This document shows positions 1-12,400 of a stretch of 64,000 nucleotides of DNA, piece by piece. Source of the stretch: Paragyromitra xinjiangensis (taxonomy: Eukaryota > Ascomycota > Pezizomycetes > Pezizales > Discinaceae); assembly GCA_038503065.1 (NCBI GenBank), contig JBCAMK010000013.1, forward strand, positions 1,488,001-1,552,000, in the 5' to 3' direction. The notes beneath the pieces are model-generated. The model had not been told where the DNA came from and searched no databases. It saw only the letters and a program-made list of their open reading frames with translations. Made by a program: the position numbers and the translations under genes. Every line of letters starts with the position of its first letter. Position 1 is the first letter of the stretch.

Positions 1-740
1 TTGGTAACCACTGCTGATTCAGTATCTTTGATAAGGTGTGAAGGTTCGCCGGACTTCAAGAGAGAGCTTCGATTATTGTAGCTATTGACTCCAGTAGATT
101 TAGAAAGAAGGCTTCGACCGTCGGCGGAAAACAAATTCGATCGTTTCATCGTGTACCACATCCGCTTTTGATCCTTTGCCATAATCCCCATAAATGCAGT
201 TATCTCCTCTAGGGTCTTCCGAGTCTGAGAATCAGACTCGCTAGGTCCCAATTAAGCAATACTGTTTTCACAGAATAGCCCCTAACCTAGATAGGGTTCT
301 TCCGGGGGTATTACTAACCTACTAAGAATAGTCAACATCAAAGTCAACGACGTCTTATGACTCTACAGCCGCCGCAAGATAGCCTGCATTTCCGCATCTT
401 TCCACATATACTTGAACGGTACAAGCTTCGGACCTGACACCTTAAACTTCTCTACCTCCGCCTCAAGCTCCGAAAAGGAACACATAGTCGCTACAATTGT
501 GTTCACGAGAAGGTCTAGCTGGACAAGACGTTGTTTTGATTTTGCGGCTGGATCTTCGTTGCAGAGCCATGCTTGTAGCTGAGATAAAGCTCCATTTATT
601 GCGTAGCATTCGTACATGAGGGTTTTGACGGCTGAGGGTGCATCAGCGTATTCGCCACAGATGTTGTGGAGGGCTTTAGAAATGTTAGCTGCTGCTAGGA
701 GGATGCTGGTGATGCCGGCGATTACTGAGATCGGATTCAT
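1..740 (-). CDS. Protein with fungal STAND-type N-terminal domain (partial, runs off left edge)
   Basis: Exon 1 is 740-367 and exon 2 runs from 240 off the window edge at 1. The intron (366-241, 126 nt) has a weak donor GTAGAG and acceptor CTAG. Without it the frame stops at 363. With it the frame stays open to the edge (exon 2 begins ESDSQTRKTLEEITAF), which is why I prefer the spliced model. The N-terminus MNPISVIAGITSILLAAANI, followed by amphipathic helices and a conserved-looking segment near residues 105-124, resembles the helical N-terminal domain found in front of NACHT/NB-ARC or ankyrin regions in fungal STAND (NLR-like) proteins. Such proteins act in non-self recognition or signalling. 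No nucleotide-binding or repeat domain lies inside the window, so the class is inferred from the N-terminus alone. It could instead be a stand-alone protein of this family. Confidence 0.6.
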
Positions 741-3723
741 GGAGATGGTTACTACACTGGATTTAGATAGAGTTTTGTTGGACTGAGGGCTGGGAGCGCA
801 GGTAGCTATGTGCTCACGTTGTGCTGCTGCTGATTACATATAAACCTATTCTTGAGGGTGCTCCTGCGGGGTCGGGGTCGGCTGCCTAGTAGAGGCACTG
901 GAAATGTCGACCGCTCAATAGTAAACACGAAACGACTGCCCCAAGGCCTCCCCGGGCCCTGACCCTGTAGGAAGAAACCATGAGCTTTGAACCTGTAAGA
1001 CCTGTCCCAGCGCCAGGTGGGAAGCTCGCTCGCACCGGGCCACTATGCGGCCGAACTTGATGCCTTATTCCTTTTGATGTTGGGTTAGAGGTACCTCGAC
1101 TTTGTGGTTGTCATCGAATACCATTGGTCGGATCGACCGGCCAGTCAAATCCAAGACCGGTCCTTTCCTCGCTCCGTAGGGCATCACTTCGTTCAGATTA
1201 AATATCGGCTAACGAAAGTTTTCCCTTCTGCCTACCTATTCCGATCTTCGGGCACACTTGGTTTAGTACCATCGAGGCTGAACCCTTTTATCGCTCGAAG
1301 AGTTTCAGCATCATGTAGCTTCGTAAAGCGTGTCTTATATAGGTACTCCAGTGCTAGGGGTACGGATGTAGGTCCCACGCAGTTTTTAGCGCAGAGACAG
1401 CGTCATAATAAAAGCTGAATACCCTCCAAGGAAAAGTTCGTTTAATATTTTACACTAGATTCTTCGTATAATGAAATTTTTTTTAGTGTCTGGGTGAATA
1501 GCTTAATAACTTCTCTTGAGCTCTCCCGAAAGAATAGACTCTCAAGATTAGGGCTAGGGGAATAAAAGCGTTGCAGATTGGTGTTTGCGAGCGACAATTC
1601 ATGATCACAGACATCGCAACCTGGAATTGTGGCTCATTTGATCCTTCGATCCTCCATGCTTTGCCATTCGACCATCGTGTTTGGGTCCGGTTCCCAAATT
1701 GACGTAACCGGATAACAAGAAGAGTATTCCATGGGATGAAAATGCCCAAGTAAATCCAGCAGGGCGCACAATAACTCAAACTAACAAAACTCAACCCATA
1801 GAGATGGGTTATCTCTGGTTTCTACCTATGTACTTCTGTTTATGGATATTTTTTTCATACTTATAAGGTTAAGTAGCCTTCGGAAATGTATCTAGGGAAG
1901 TCTATTGATATTAGCAATGATGATGAGATAATTCTCGGATAAACAGTAACTTGACTGAAGGGTTTTAATACGTGGAAATATTTCCGCGGCTCGTGAATAG
2001 ACCACTCCAACATTTCAAATCATTATAATGATAGCGCTCTCTTGTTGGGCTCTCATGAGCGCGGGAACGAACGGTGTGCCATGCGCAAAGCAGAACATAG
2101 TTTACTCAGCCTCTGGTAGAATGAGAGAAGATGCAATTCTCCAAGGCTTTCGTGTGCTGGTGGCACACTTCAAGATGTAATCTATCGCTAGCGATACGAA
2201 ATTTTTCGGGGCCTAGGGCTGCTACGATTCTCTCTTTCAGATAGTATCACATTATTCGCCAAAAAAATGACCCCTCTTCTGAAGTTCGCTTGGATAAATG
2301 GGAGTGTAGCAGACAAGCGAATTGGTAATATCTGGCCCAGTAGTCGGTAGATGAAGTTGAAGATAGATTTCTAGTGTATTCAAGTGGGAGCTCTCCAGTC
2401 CCAAATAAATTATGGCCGTCGTATGCCCTGACGTGGCTGATACAATCTTTTAGATATGAACTGGAGGATGGAATACTAGGTGAACTCTTTCGTTATTTTA
2501 ACCTTATTTTTCGCTCGTCAGCCTTTCGATGGGAGTAGACGAGACTAGATGGAAACAAACTTGAAGCCTGATTAGACCTGCCGCCCCTCCTCTTGGGAGC
2601 CAATGAGATGCACCATTTCACTTGCACGAATAACCAATAACTGCTGTGAACAAGAAATGAGTCATTCACGCAACCCGTAGGAAATGAATCATCAGAGGCA
2701 CAAGACAGCTGGGGAAGACTTGATTGAATGCCAATTTCATCAGGTTGTTGTTGAAAATGGCTGTAGATGATGGCAATGATTCTGATCGTTCGATGGGATG
2801 AACATGGATGATCGTATGTAGCAAGGAAACACCTGACAAAAATGGAAGGGCCACCGATAAGAAAGCTTAACTTGGCATCGCATCGCCATCTGATAACGAT
2901 AAGATAACGCAGATCTCCGCCCCTGAGCACAGACAGCACTTGCACAATCGGGATTTTAGACGGTCACAAGGGCAGGGAAATTTTTTCATTCCTTACTCCC
3001 GTTTTCGATTTTCAGAGATTCCCGCGGGAGCTCCTCCTCGTCGACCTGTAGTGTGACCTCAGCCCGCAGGGGAAGGCGTCAGTGTGGGGTTTGGTAAATC
3101 TCTGTTTTACTGTTTTTTTCTGGTCAGCGGAAATTAGGAAAAGATTGTCAGCGATGAGTTGAAGGCCTCAGGCGCACTGGTGATGTCAAATGCAGACGTG
3201 ATTTTATAAAGTGCATCTGCACTTGGTCCAATCGTTCATGGAGGGGATTGGTTCTGTATCACTGGGCGCATTCTGCCGCTGCCCAGAAGGGGATCAGAGA
3301 CAAGATGGAGAGAATCTTAACGGCACGCGGCTGAGAGATTGATATTTATGTGGCAACATATATGTATTTGAAGATTGGAGGTGTCAAAGAGTGTAAATCT
3401 GACCTCCACTTTTCCGCTTGTTTTCCGGGCTTGCTTGTTGCGACATCGTTGGTGGGCTCCTTTGCGGGAAAGGACGAGAAAGAGAAAGAAAAAAATTGTT
3501 GCAGGGACGACTCACAACCACCCCGCGAAAACCTAGTCCTCGGCCACTCCCCCAGGGCAGAAAAGGCGCCACCCGCTCAATTCCCTCCCTTTCCTCTTCT
3601 CGCCCTTCATCCCATCCTCCTCCGCTCACTTCCTCTACTTCAATTGCAATTCCTCCATTAGCAGCAAACAGTTTCCTCTCCCCTCTTATCAATTGACCTT
3701 TTAGATACCCCAAATCTGCAGTA
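741..3723. other. Intergenic, no supported gene
   Basis: About 3 kb between the divergent STAND-domain gene and the carbamoyl-phosphate synthase gene. Short open frames on both strands have no recognisable domains, no splice-supported extension and no coding-like codon choice. The last 300 bases (from about 3440) are A- and then C/T-rich, as expected for a promoter and 5' leader. Confidence 0.5.
3508..3514 (+). promoter_or_regulatory. Near-match to a Gcn4/CPC1 site upstream of the CPS gene
   Basis: CGACTCA lies 210 bp before the start codon and differs by one base from the TGA(C/G)TCA site bound by Gcn4/CPC-1, the general amino-acid control activator that is known to drive arginine genes in fungi. 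An exact TGAGTCA occurs at 4131-4137 inside intron 1. Function is inferred. Confidence 0.25.
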
Positions 3724-6700
3724 ATGGCTCTGGCTCACCGCCTCGCCCTGCGCTCTTTGCGCCAGGGCGTGACGTCGTGTGCGAAACCTTCTCGCTCCAT
3801 TTCGTCACTGTCTAAACTCCTCTCTACGCCTTCAATTGCAACCTCCACGCCCCAAACCGCACTGAAAAGCAGCCAGGGATGGAAGTCTATCCAGCAAGCA
3901 CGTACTTTCTCTTCATCGATGAAGTTGCGAGAGACACAGGTGGCACCGTCTGCACAGGCATACCTGGCTTCCGGAGCCATTGCAGGTGGTAGGGACCTAG
4001 TAGACGTTACCAAGGTTCTGGTTATCGGGAGTGGGGGGTTGAGCATTGGACAGGCAGGAGAATTTGACTATTCTGGTAGGTACTCTTTTTGTGTGGAAAC
4101 TGAGTTTTTTTAGTTTAATTTTGCGTTTGGTGAGTCACAAGATCGCAATTGCTGATAAGGATTATCCACACAGGTTCCCAAGCGCTCAAGGCTCTCAAAG
4201 AAGCAGGCAAAAAGTCCATCCTGATAAACCCTAATATCGCAACTATTCAGACGTCGCACATCCTTGCTGATGAGGTTTACTACGTGCCTGTCACACCCGA
4301 ATACGTCGCACACGTTATCGAGCGGGAACGGCCAGATGGTATTCTCCTCACTTTTGGAGGACAGACTGCTCTCAACATTGGTGTTAAGATGGACAAGATG
4401 GGTGTCTTTGATCGTATGGGAGTGAAGGTTTTGGGAACTCCGATTAAGACTCTGGAAACTAGCGAGGACAGAGATTTATTTGCCAAAGCATTGAATGGTA
4501 TGGTGCACCTTTCGGGATTGCTATCGTCTGGCAGATTGAGAAGAACGTATTTCTAACACCAGACAACAGAGATTGATATCCCAATCGCCGAATCTATCGC
4601 CGTAGAGAGCGTTGATGAAGCATTGGTGGCAGCTGATAAAATTGGATATCCTATCATTGTCCGCTCCGCTTATGCACTCGGAGGTCTTGGCTCTGGCTTT
4701 GCAAACAACAAGGAAGAGCTCCACGACCTTTCTGCGCGTTCGCTCTCGCTTTCGCCCCAGATCCTCGTTGAGAAATCCCTGAAGGGCTGGAAGGAAGTTG
4801 AGTACGAGGTCGTTCGTGATGCGTCTAACAACTGTATCACCGTGTGTAACATGGAGAACTTTGATCCTTTGGGTATTCACACCGGTGATTCCATTGTCGT
4901 AGCTCCATCCCAGACATTGAGCGATGAGGAGTATCACATGTTGCGTTCCGCGGCAATCAAGATTGTCAGACATTTGGGAGTTGTCGGAGAGTGTAACGTA
5001 CAGTACGCTCTTCAGCCAGATGGTTTGGATTATAGGGTTATCGAGGTCAATGCTCGTCTTTCCCGATCATCTGCATTGGCTTCTAAGGCTACTGGTTATC
5101 CTCTTGCCTATACCGCTGCTAAGATTGCTCTTGGTCACACTCTTCCGGAACTGCCAAATGCTGTCACTAAGACCACCACTGCTAACTTCGAGCCCTCACT
5201 CGATTACGTCGTCACAAAGATTCCTCGATGGGATCTGAGCAAGTTTGCTCATGTCAAGCGTGACATTGGATCATCAATGAAGTCTGTCGGTGAGGTTATG
5301 GCCATTGGTCGTACCTTTGAGGAATCAATTCAGAAGGCTATTCGCCAGGTTGACCCTCAGTACCTTGGATTCCAGGGAGGAGAGTTTGAAGATCTTGACG
5401 ATACCCTTCGCAACCCTACTGATCGCCGATGGCTCGCTGTTGGCCAGGCTATGCTTCACGAGGGATACTCTGTGGACAAGTTGCACGAGATGACCAAAAT
5501 CGACAAGTGGTTCTTGTACAAGCTTCAGAACATTGTTGATAAATATAAGGAACTTGAAGAAGTTGGTTCGCTGTTCGGTATCACTAGGGAACTAATGAGC
5601 TCGGCAAAGAAGATGGGATTCTCAGATAAGCAAATTGCGAAGAGTGTTGGCTCAACTGAAGATGAAGTTAGGTCTCGCAGGAAGAGGTTCGGTATTACGC
5701 CGTTCGTGAAGAAGATTGATACTCTAGCTGCTGAGTTCCCAGCCGATACCAACTATCTTTACACCACCTACAATGCTTCCGAGCATGACGTCAAATTTGA
5801 GGAGCACGGTATTGTCATCTTAGGATCTGGTGTATACAGAATTGGATCTTCAGTCGAGTTCGATTGGTGTGCTGTGTCTTGCACGGTCGCACTCAGGGAG
5901 ATGGGCAAGAAGACTATCATGATCAATTACAACCCAGAGACTTACTCCACCGATTTCGACACAGCGGACAAACTTTACTTCGAAGAACTCAGCTACGAGC
6001 GTGTCATGGATATCTACGAGCTCGAGCAAGCTGCCGGTGTCGTCGTCTCCGTTGGTGGTCAGCTTCCCCAGAACATTGCCCTCAAGCTCCAGGAGAACAA
6101 CGCGAAGGTCCTCGGAACCAACCCAGAGGATATTGACAAGGCCGAAGATCGTCACAAATTCTCCCAGATCCTCGATAGCATTGGTGTTGACCAGCCCGCC
6201 TGGAAAGAACTCACCAGCGTCGACGCTGCCCGAGAATTCGCTGACACTGTCGGCTACCCTGTCCTCGTTAGACCATCTTATGTCCTCTCTGGTGCCGCCA
6301 TGAGTGTCATCCGTAACGAAGAAGAGCTCGAGCAGAAGCTCCGCAACGCCGCCAATGTCTCTCCTGATCACCCAGTCGTCATCACCAAGTTCATCGAGGG
6401 CGCTATGGAAATCGATGTGGACGCTGTCGCCTCCGGCGGTAAGCTCATTATCCATGCTGTCTCCGAGCATATTGAGGCTGCTGGTGTTCACTCCGGTGAC
6501 GCAACCCTGGTCCTCCCTCCCGCCACTCTTGACCAAACCACTATGGACCGCGTTAAGGAGATCGCCGAGAAGGTGGCCAAGGCATGGAACATCAATGGAC
6601 CGTTCAACATGCAGATCATTAAAGCCGATGAAGGCGACAAGGTCGCGCTTAAGGTCATTGAGTGCAATCTCCGTGCCTCTCGATCATTCCCATTCGTGTC

Positions 6701-7457
6701 GAAGGTCCTCGGAACCAACTTCATCGATGTCGCAACCAAGGCTCTCATCGGCAAGGGCGTCCCCGAGCCAACTGACCTCATGGCTGTCAAGCGCAACTAC
6801 ACTGCGACCAAGGTGCCACAGTTCTCGTGGACCCGTCTTGCCGGCGCTGACCCCTTCCTTGGTGTCGAAATGGCATCAACTGGTGAAATCGCATGTTTCG
6901 GAAAGGACCTTATTGAGTCTTACTGGGCCAGCATACAGTCCACCATGAACTTCTCGGTTCCACAACCTGGATCCGGTTTGTTGTTCGGTGGTAATGTCGA
7001 GAAAGCAGAGTTGGCAACAATCACTGGGCTGCTCGCGCCAATGGGGTATAAGCTGTATGCAGTAAGCAAGGCCATTAAGGAGCACCTTGAGAAGAGCGTA
7101 GAGGGGGCGAAGGTCGAGGTTATCGAGTTCCCAAAGACAGACAAGAGGAAGTTGAGGGAGGTGTTTCAGAAGTATGATATTAGCGGAGTATTCAACCTTG
7201 CAAATGACAGGGCCAAGACCCTCGTAGATGAGGATTACGTGATGAGGAGGAATGCGGTAGATTTTAATGTGCCGTTATTTATGGAGCCTAAGGTATTTCC
7301 TATCCTACCTCATTGAGTTTGATGTGCTTTTTACTGACTTTGGTAGACTGCATTGTTGTTCGCCCGCTGCTTGAAGGAGAAGCTCCCACTGAAGAAAGAC
7401 ACCATTCCTGGTGAGGTCAAGAGGTGGAGTGAATTCATTGGCGGTAAACCATTGTAG
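3724..7457 (+). CDS. Carbamoyl-phosphate synthase, arginine-specific, large subunit (mitochondrial)
   Basis: Exons 3724-4075, 4174-4497, 4570-7292 and 7347-7457 join in frame to 1169 codons plus stop, close to the usual length of fungal CPA2/ARG-3 proteins. The introns (98, 72 and 54 nt) have donors GTAGGT, GTATGG and GTATTT, with branch sites such as CTAAC. The enzyme makes carbamoyl phosphate from ammonia (delivered by a glutaminase subunit), bicarbonate and two ATP for arginine synthesis. Two homologous ATP-grasp halves are visible. One starts near residue 97 ([20 protein letters not shown]) and the other near 640 ([19 protein letters not shown]). A C-terminal MGS-like domain starts around 1030. 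The first ~60 residues are rich in Arg and Ser with almost no acidic residues, as in a mitochondrial presequence. There is no fused glutaminase, ATCase or DHOase, which separates it from the pyrimidine CAD/URA2 enzyme. Confidence 0.93.
4131..4137. promoter_or_regulatory. Exact Gcn4/CPC1 consensus in intron 1 of the CPS gene
   Basis: TGAGTCA is a perfect match to the TGA(C/G)TCA general amino-acid control motif and sits in the first intron (4076-4173). A single 7-mer can occur by chance. Confidence 0.2.
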
Positions 7458-8972
7458 AGCTAGTACCAGGAGTGTAAGGGGTTTTCAAAAAAAGTCTGGG
7501 TCCGGGTCATTATTTGTTTTTCCCTTATTTCTCATCTTTTATGTTTTTACACGTTATATCATCTCCATTTCTCTTCCTCAGGTGCAGGTTTTTTCTTTAA
7601 GGAGATAGCTCCGAGGTTTAAGGTCCATTAGCTCGTGGTGTCGTGCGCTTTTTTTGCTGTGATTATACATCTTATGCGTAACATTCTGCTTTTAGTGGCA
7701 ATATCAAGAGTTTGGGGGTTTTTATTGTGATTTGGACTGCTGCAGGGGTGGGATGTGGGGGTTGTGGAGGGATGTGATTGGGTGAGGTGGCGAGTGATGG
7801 GGTGTGATCGGTTATGTGGTGGGATGAGCCTTGGGCTTCATAGGGTGGGTTGAGTGTTCGAGTGATAGAAGGTGATTCAGTTGAGTGGATTAGTTGATTG
7901 ATTGACCCATTAGTTCTGTCAGATGCATAATGCATCCTACCAATTTCGTATTCAATAGCGGGGCTCAAGCCTCGGACCCCTCCGGTTTTGGTCTGTCGGG
8001 ATTAATTGCTCATTTAGGTTGGGTCTTGTAGGTACATGAATTTTTCTACTTTCTATTAGTGATGCACTAATGATTTTCAAGATCTGGCCCTCGGGGGGCT
8101 GTATGGGGTGAGGCTGTTTTTTTGAGGTTTGGGATGTGTTCTCGAGTGATAGTATATGATTCAAATAAGCAGATAGATAATTCATTACGTATACCCGACC
8201 ACCTAGGTTATAGTACTTATTTTCACCGAGTGGATCCAAGCGATAAATACCCTCAAAAGCACAGCCTGACTACCTTTTATGAGTGTCTTACCCAGATAAA
8301 TAACTAACTGTTAACCCGTTCGTATTCAACCTATTATCAGTAATACCGACCAGTCATCCAGAACGAGACATGGGAGCGGGGATGGGGGGTTTCGAGGCTC
8401 CATTCATTAGTGGTAGGCTCGGACCCCCGGCTCTTTCAATTTTGATCCCGTCGGTATTAATCGTTGCTTTAGGTTCAGCCTTGCGGATACATAAATATTC
8501 TACTTTATATAATCGGGTACTCCAAGATCTGCCTGGAGAAGTTTTTATTACTTATATTCCTATAGAGGACTTTGCATTGATATCTGAAGAGCTGGTAGCT
8601 TTGCTCTGGTTGAATTAAGTGCTTTCTTATATTTTTCTTTTATTATCTTATAGCCATAGACGAACCTAGCACTGTTTTTTTTAGTTCTACTCACATAGTG
8701 GAATAAACCAGGAGAAAATAAAAATAAAAATCAGCAGTCAGTATAAAGCAACCGAGTGACAATCCATGACCCTTACCCCGGCTAGCGCACCCGAAATCGG
8801 CTAACCTTACCCAATACCAACCCGAGACACGAAAGGGGCAACAGTTTTACAGCTCAGCTTGCAGCAACCCCTCGATCCCTATTCCATTTCCTTCACTACA
8901 ACAAAAACAATAACACACGTTCCTTACAACACCCTCAACAAACACCAAAGAATTCCCCCCCACAGCTCCAGA
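7458..8972. other. Intergenic with T-rich 3' flank and a diverged duplication
   Basis: The first ~200 bases are T-rich and probably hold the 3' end of the CPS transcript. The remainder contains two diverged copies of one segment (see the repeat entry). No gene is supported. Some open frame lies just upstream of the 8973 start, but it is probably leader. Confidence 0.5.
7850..8545 (+). repeat. Diverged direct duplication
   Basis: Matching blocks recur in the same order. GTGTTCGAGTGATAG near 7854 matches GTGTTCTCGAGTGATAG near 8135. TCGTATTCAA near 7946 matches the same string near 8319. A stretch from about 7968 (CCTCGGACCCC, then GGGATTAATTGCT) matches 8415-8515 (GCTCGGACCCCC, then GGTATTAATCGTT), ending in TTCTACTTT in both. 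Spacing between copies grows from about 280 to 450 bp, so indels have accumulated. Confidence 0.55.
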
Positions 8973-9434
8973 ATGCCTTTAGCACCCTCTCCACTCCCCC
9001 ACGCCACGACCACGGGTTCCCACCAATCTGGGACCATCAAAGAGCACTGGAACGATCTCCCAGCTTCTATGGTCTCGCCGCCGACTAGATCTCTTACTTC
9101 CACACCGCTACCACCGTCTCCGTCGCCCTGCCCGGAGACAGATGAGGTGGAAGAGTTCTCGGGACTGCTGGAGGCTCTCTTTTCTGGGACACAGACAACA
9201 CTTCCGGAGCGTGAGCGGAAGATGCTGTACGGGAAGGTCCTGAAAAGTCTTCCGACGATTACAGCGCCGCAAAAGCGTGAGATTGCGGAGATTGTGAGGA
9301 GGCTACTACATGAGAGGTCGTTGGGGAAGAAGGAGGCTAAGGAGGCTGTTGTTGCGTTTATTATGAGAGAACGAGGGGTTGCGGGCTGGGCGGGGGGTGT
9401 CAGGCGTGGGGTTGAGAGCGTTGTTCTGGAGTAA
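8973..9434 (+). CDS. Hypothetical protein, Pro/Ser-rich N-terminus with helical C-terminal domain
   Basis: Single exon of 153 codons plus stop from the ATG at 8973 (MPLAPSPLPH). The frame is open upstream to 8859 without a better start. The first ~65 residues are Pro/Ser/Thr-rich and look disordered. Residues ~70-150 form three charged helices (LPERERKMLYGKVLKSL, then APQKREIAEIVRRLL, then KKEAKEAVVAFIMRERGVAG) that end in a Gly-rich turn. Codon choice moves from C-ending to G/T-ending along the gene, as in its better-supported neighbours, which favours a real gene. No family recognised. Confidence 0.5.
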   Translation: MPLAPSPLPHATTTGSHQSGTIKEHWNDLPASMVSPPTRSLTSTPLPPSPSPCPETDEVEEFSGLLEALFSGTQTTLPERERKMLYGKVLKSLPTITAPQKREIAEIVRRLLHERSLGKKEAKEAVVAFIMRERGVAGWAGGVRRGVESVVLE

Positions 9435-12400
9435 TCTGTTTTACGGGGTGAAATGAGGACATTGGCGTTGCATAGAGTAGTGAGGTTGGATAGTTCTTGT
9501 TTATGGGTTTGTTTTCACTGTTTCTTTTCACAGATTTTGGTGTTGAGGCGATAGAGTAGAAGTAACCCGTGGATTACGGGTAAAATGACGCTGCGCGTCA
9601 TGCATGATAGAAGCATAGATAGCGTTGAGGCAAAATTTTCACTGTCATAACCGGTTTATCTCCATGTATTCGTGGCACACTGCGATTTTGTGGTAGGTCC
9701 TGGTTGGTTTGTAGGGTTGAGCAGGCGCAAATAATCTCGCGTTTCGGGATGCCTTATTTGGACTCATTCACATAGCGCCCTTAGCTCGGTTTGTTAAGAC
9801 GCTAGGTATTCCAATTATTTGATTATTACTAGTAAAAACACACGGGACATCAACTGATACCACTAAAGCTAGAGATTCAACCCTTAGCTTGGAGTGGTCC
9901 TGCTGCTGGTCCGGCCTCTCCTGTTTGCGCGATAAATGCCCACTCCCCCTCCCCGGTTGACTTGGAGCATCTTAAGTGTTTGTAAACCTCGTGAGTAAAG
10001 ATGCCATGCAGGTAAGTCGGGGAATAGTGCAGTGAGGCTGTAGTATTTGCTATCCATCTCTGTAGCCATTTCCATGTCGTCCAATCACTAGATCAGAGTG
10101 CGTCGGTGTGTTTGGTCCACAGTGCCAGCTAGGAAACTAACGGAATTCGCTTGTTGCAGAGTCTAGAAACCAACAGATTAGCAGTGCTAGACTGTTCACG
10201 GGTCCGTGAGCTAGCCAATTATCCTGAGCCCGTAATGTTCTCCAACTAATCCCTAGGCCCTGTCACGACACTCTTCGTCCCCCCCCTCATGGACGGGCCT
10301 AACGCTCTGTCAACAACCTAGTTGAAGCAAGTAGCTCAGACACCTGAGGAAGCTGCGCAAGGTAAGCTGTCCAACTCGAAAAATTCGTTCCGTGCGTGAC
10401 TGTTAGAAGAGAGGAGGCGAAGCTAAAACTCCAATAGGCTCTAGAACAGACTGCCCATTTGATTAGATGAAGCATCGAGGAGGATATCTCTTAGTATGGG
10501 GCAGATGATAACTGTAAGCTTAGGGTAAGATTCATGAGGCCTTATCGCTCGCAAGAGGTGATCTCAACCACCAATCCAGGGTTGGTATTGAGGCTGGTCT
10601 TAGGCGTCAGACCAGATGGATAGTAGTGCCATTACTAGATGAAAGGTCCTCGTAGCAAGTGTTGGAGCATAGGTGTCGTTGCCCTGGGTTGGTTCTTGTC
10701 ACGAAGAATATCGTCCCTTTCACTATCGAGCAAGGAGGTGCCTGTCCCGTGGAAGAAGCGTGTAACCGAAAGCCACTACGCCTAGAAGCTATCACCGAAG
10801 GTGTCAGGCTGTTTAAGGCTGGTAGCAGTTGTGAGTACTGTCTGGAATGTTAGTGGTCTCTTTTCTGTGGGTTCTAAATCGTCAGTGTGCTCCAACCAAC
10901 CAAACTCCGTGTTAATGAATGGGTTTATCCTGTACCTCATCGTTATCTGGGAGACTAGAGTTATTGCCCTGAATTAAGACAGAAATAGAAGACTGGAATA
11001 GTCAGGGGCAATCAAGAGTCGATGGAAGAGAGTCCTCGCGTGGTGAGGAGAACTTTGACCAGACTGACGAATCCATCACAGTTGCACGTCCTCGAACGGC
11101 TATTATGAGTCTCGATGCTGTATTCCGACGCGTCTGAAGATGAGATTCGATCTAGAAGTGTCGTTGCAAGACTAGAAAGAGGAGGCTTCTGTTGACCAGG
11201 CTAGTATACGAAGAGCCTCCCCGAAAGCAGACGAATAGGATGAGACTAGATCGAAAGATGCCGAAACGACTGAAACGATGAAGAGTACTAAGAATGTGAG
11301 TTCCCCGATAGCTGAAGGGATTTGAAGACGATTTGCAAAGACTTGAACCAGGGACGGGATGAGAGTAATCCAGGCTTCGTGAAACTTGACCACACACACA
11401 CAGAACCTAGGGGAAAGTTTACGGGCCGAAACCAAAGTCAACAGGATTGTAAAGGTGGAGAAACTTCTGGATGGCTCATTGGAAGTCTCAGCCGCCTAGA
11501 CCATTTTGTTTTGAGGACCAAAAGAAGATACAGGCGTGTAGGATAAGTAGTGCAGAGTATTTCGATGGTGTTCTTGGTGATTGTACTGACAGACTGCAGA
11601 GCCATTTTGGGCTATCAGGTAGCCCCCCATCCCCTACTGCCCGAGGCTGCTACGCACCGTTAGGAGCCTCCCATCCAGCCCCAGCCTTCGAAACCCACCA
11701 TTGATTCAAAAAGGGGTACACATTAAATCATTCCTCACAGTAGAACTGGCACGTAATTTAGAAAGAACACGCAAACGACGAAAAAAAAGTCAGAATTTTC
11801 TAAATTAGCACTCCATTCGTCTCTAGGGGCTGAAGCATGTACTGTCCACATATCCAACCAAGACCAACAGAAAGAAAACATGAATAGACAGAACGAGGGT
11901 AAGGAATATGCCACCAAGACGAAAGAAAAGACATTACTTGGACCTCCGAGTTCATCCTCCTCTCTCGAAATCCTGACTATTTTCCAACCGTGATCAATTC
12001 CTTATCGTCCTCGTCTGTCGTTATTGCGTCGGCGTTTATTTTGACTCAAGGCAAACTCCATTCGATAATCCTCATCCCGATTTCCACTGAAGCGTAGAGA
12101 TCGTCGAAGCTCCGGAATCTTCCAACTCCCATCTCACCAACACCCGTGAAAAAACCCTCAACGCAATACACCCATCAAAGTGATGTAAACGTGCCGTAAA
12201 CCATCTCAGAACCCACCACAATCCCATCCAAAAAAACAAGTCGAAAGTCCATTTCCCCCAACCCGTTTCCCACCGCCCGAGTGATCACCCGTGAAGCTAT
12301 CGCCACCACAAAACATCAGCTCTCGAGAGGAATCTGGGCTCTTCTAGCTCGGTAATCTACCAACCTGTACGACGGGGTGTGGTCTTCAGTTGATAACAAG

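Noticed and set aside
11150..11920. Short frames on both strands
   Set aside because: Overlapping, without start context, splice support or recognisable domains.
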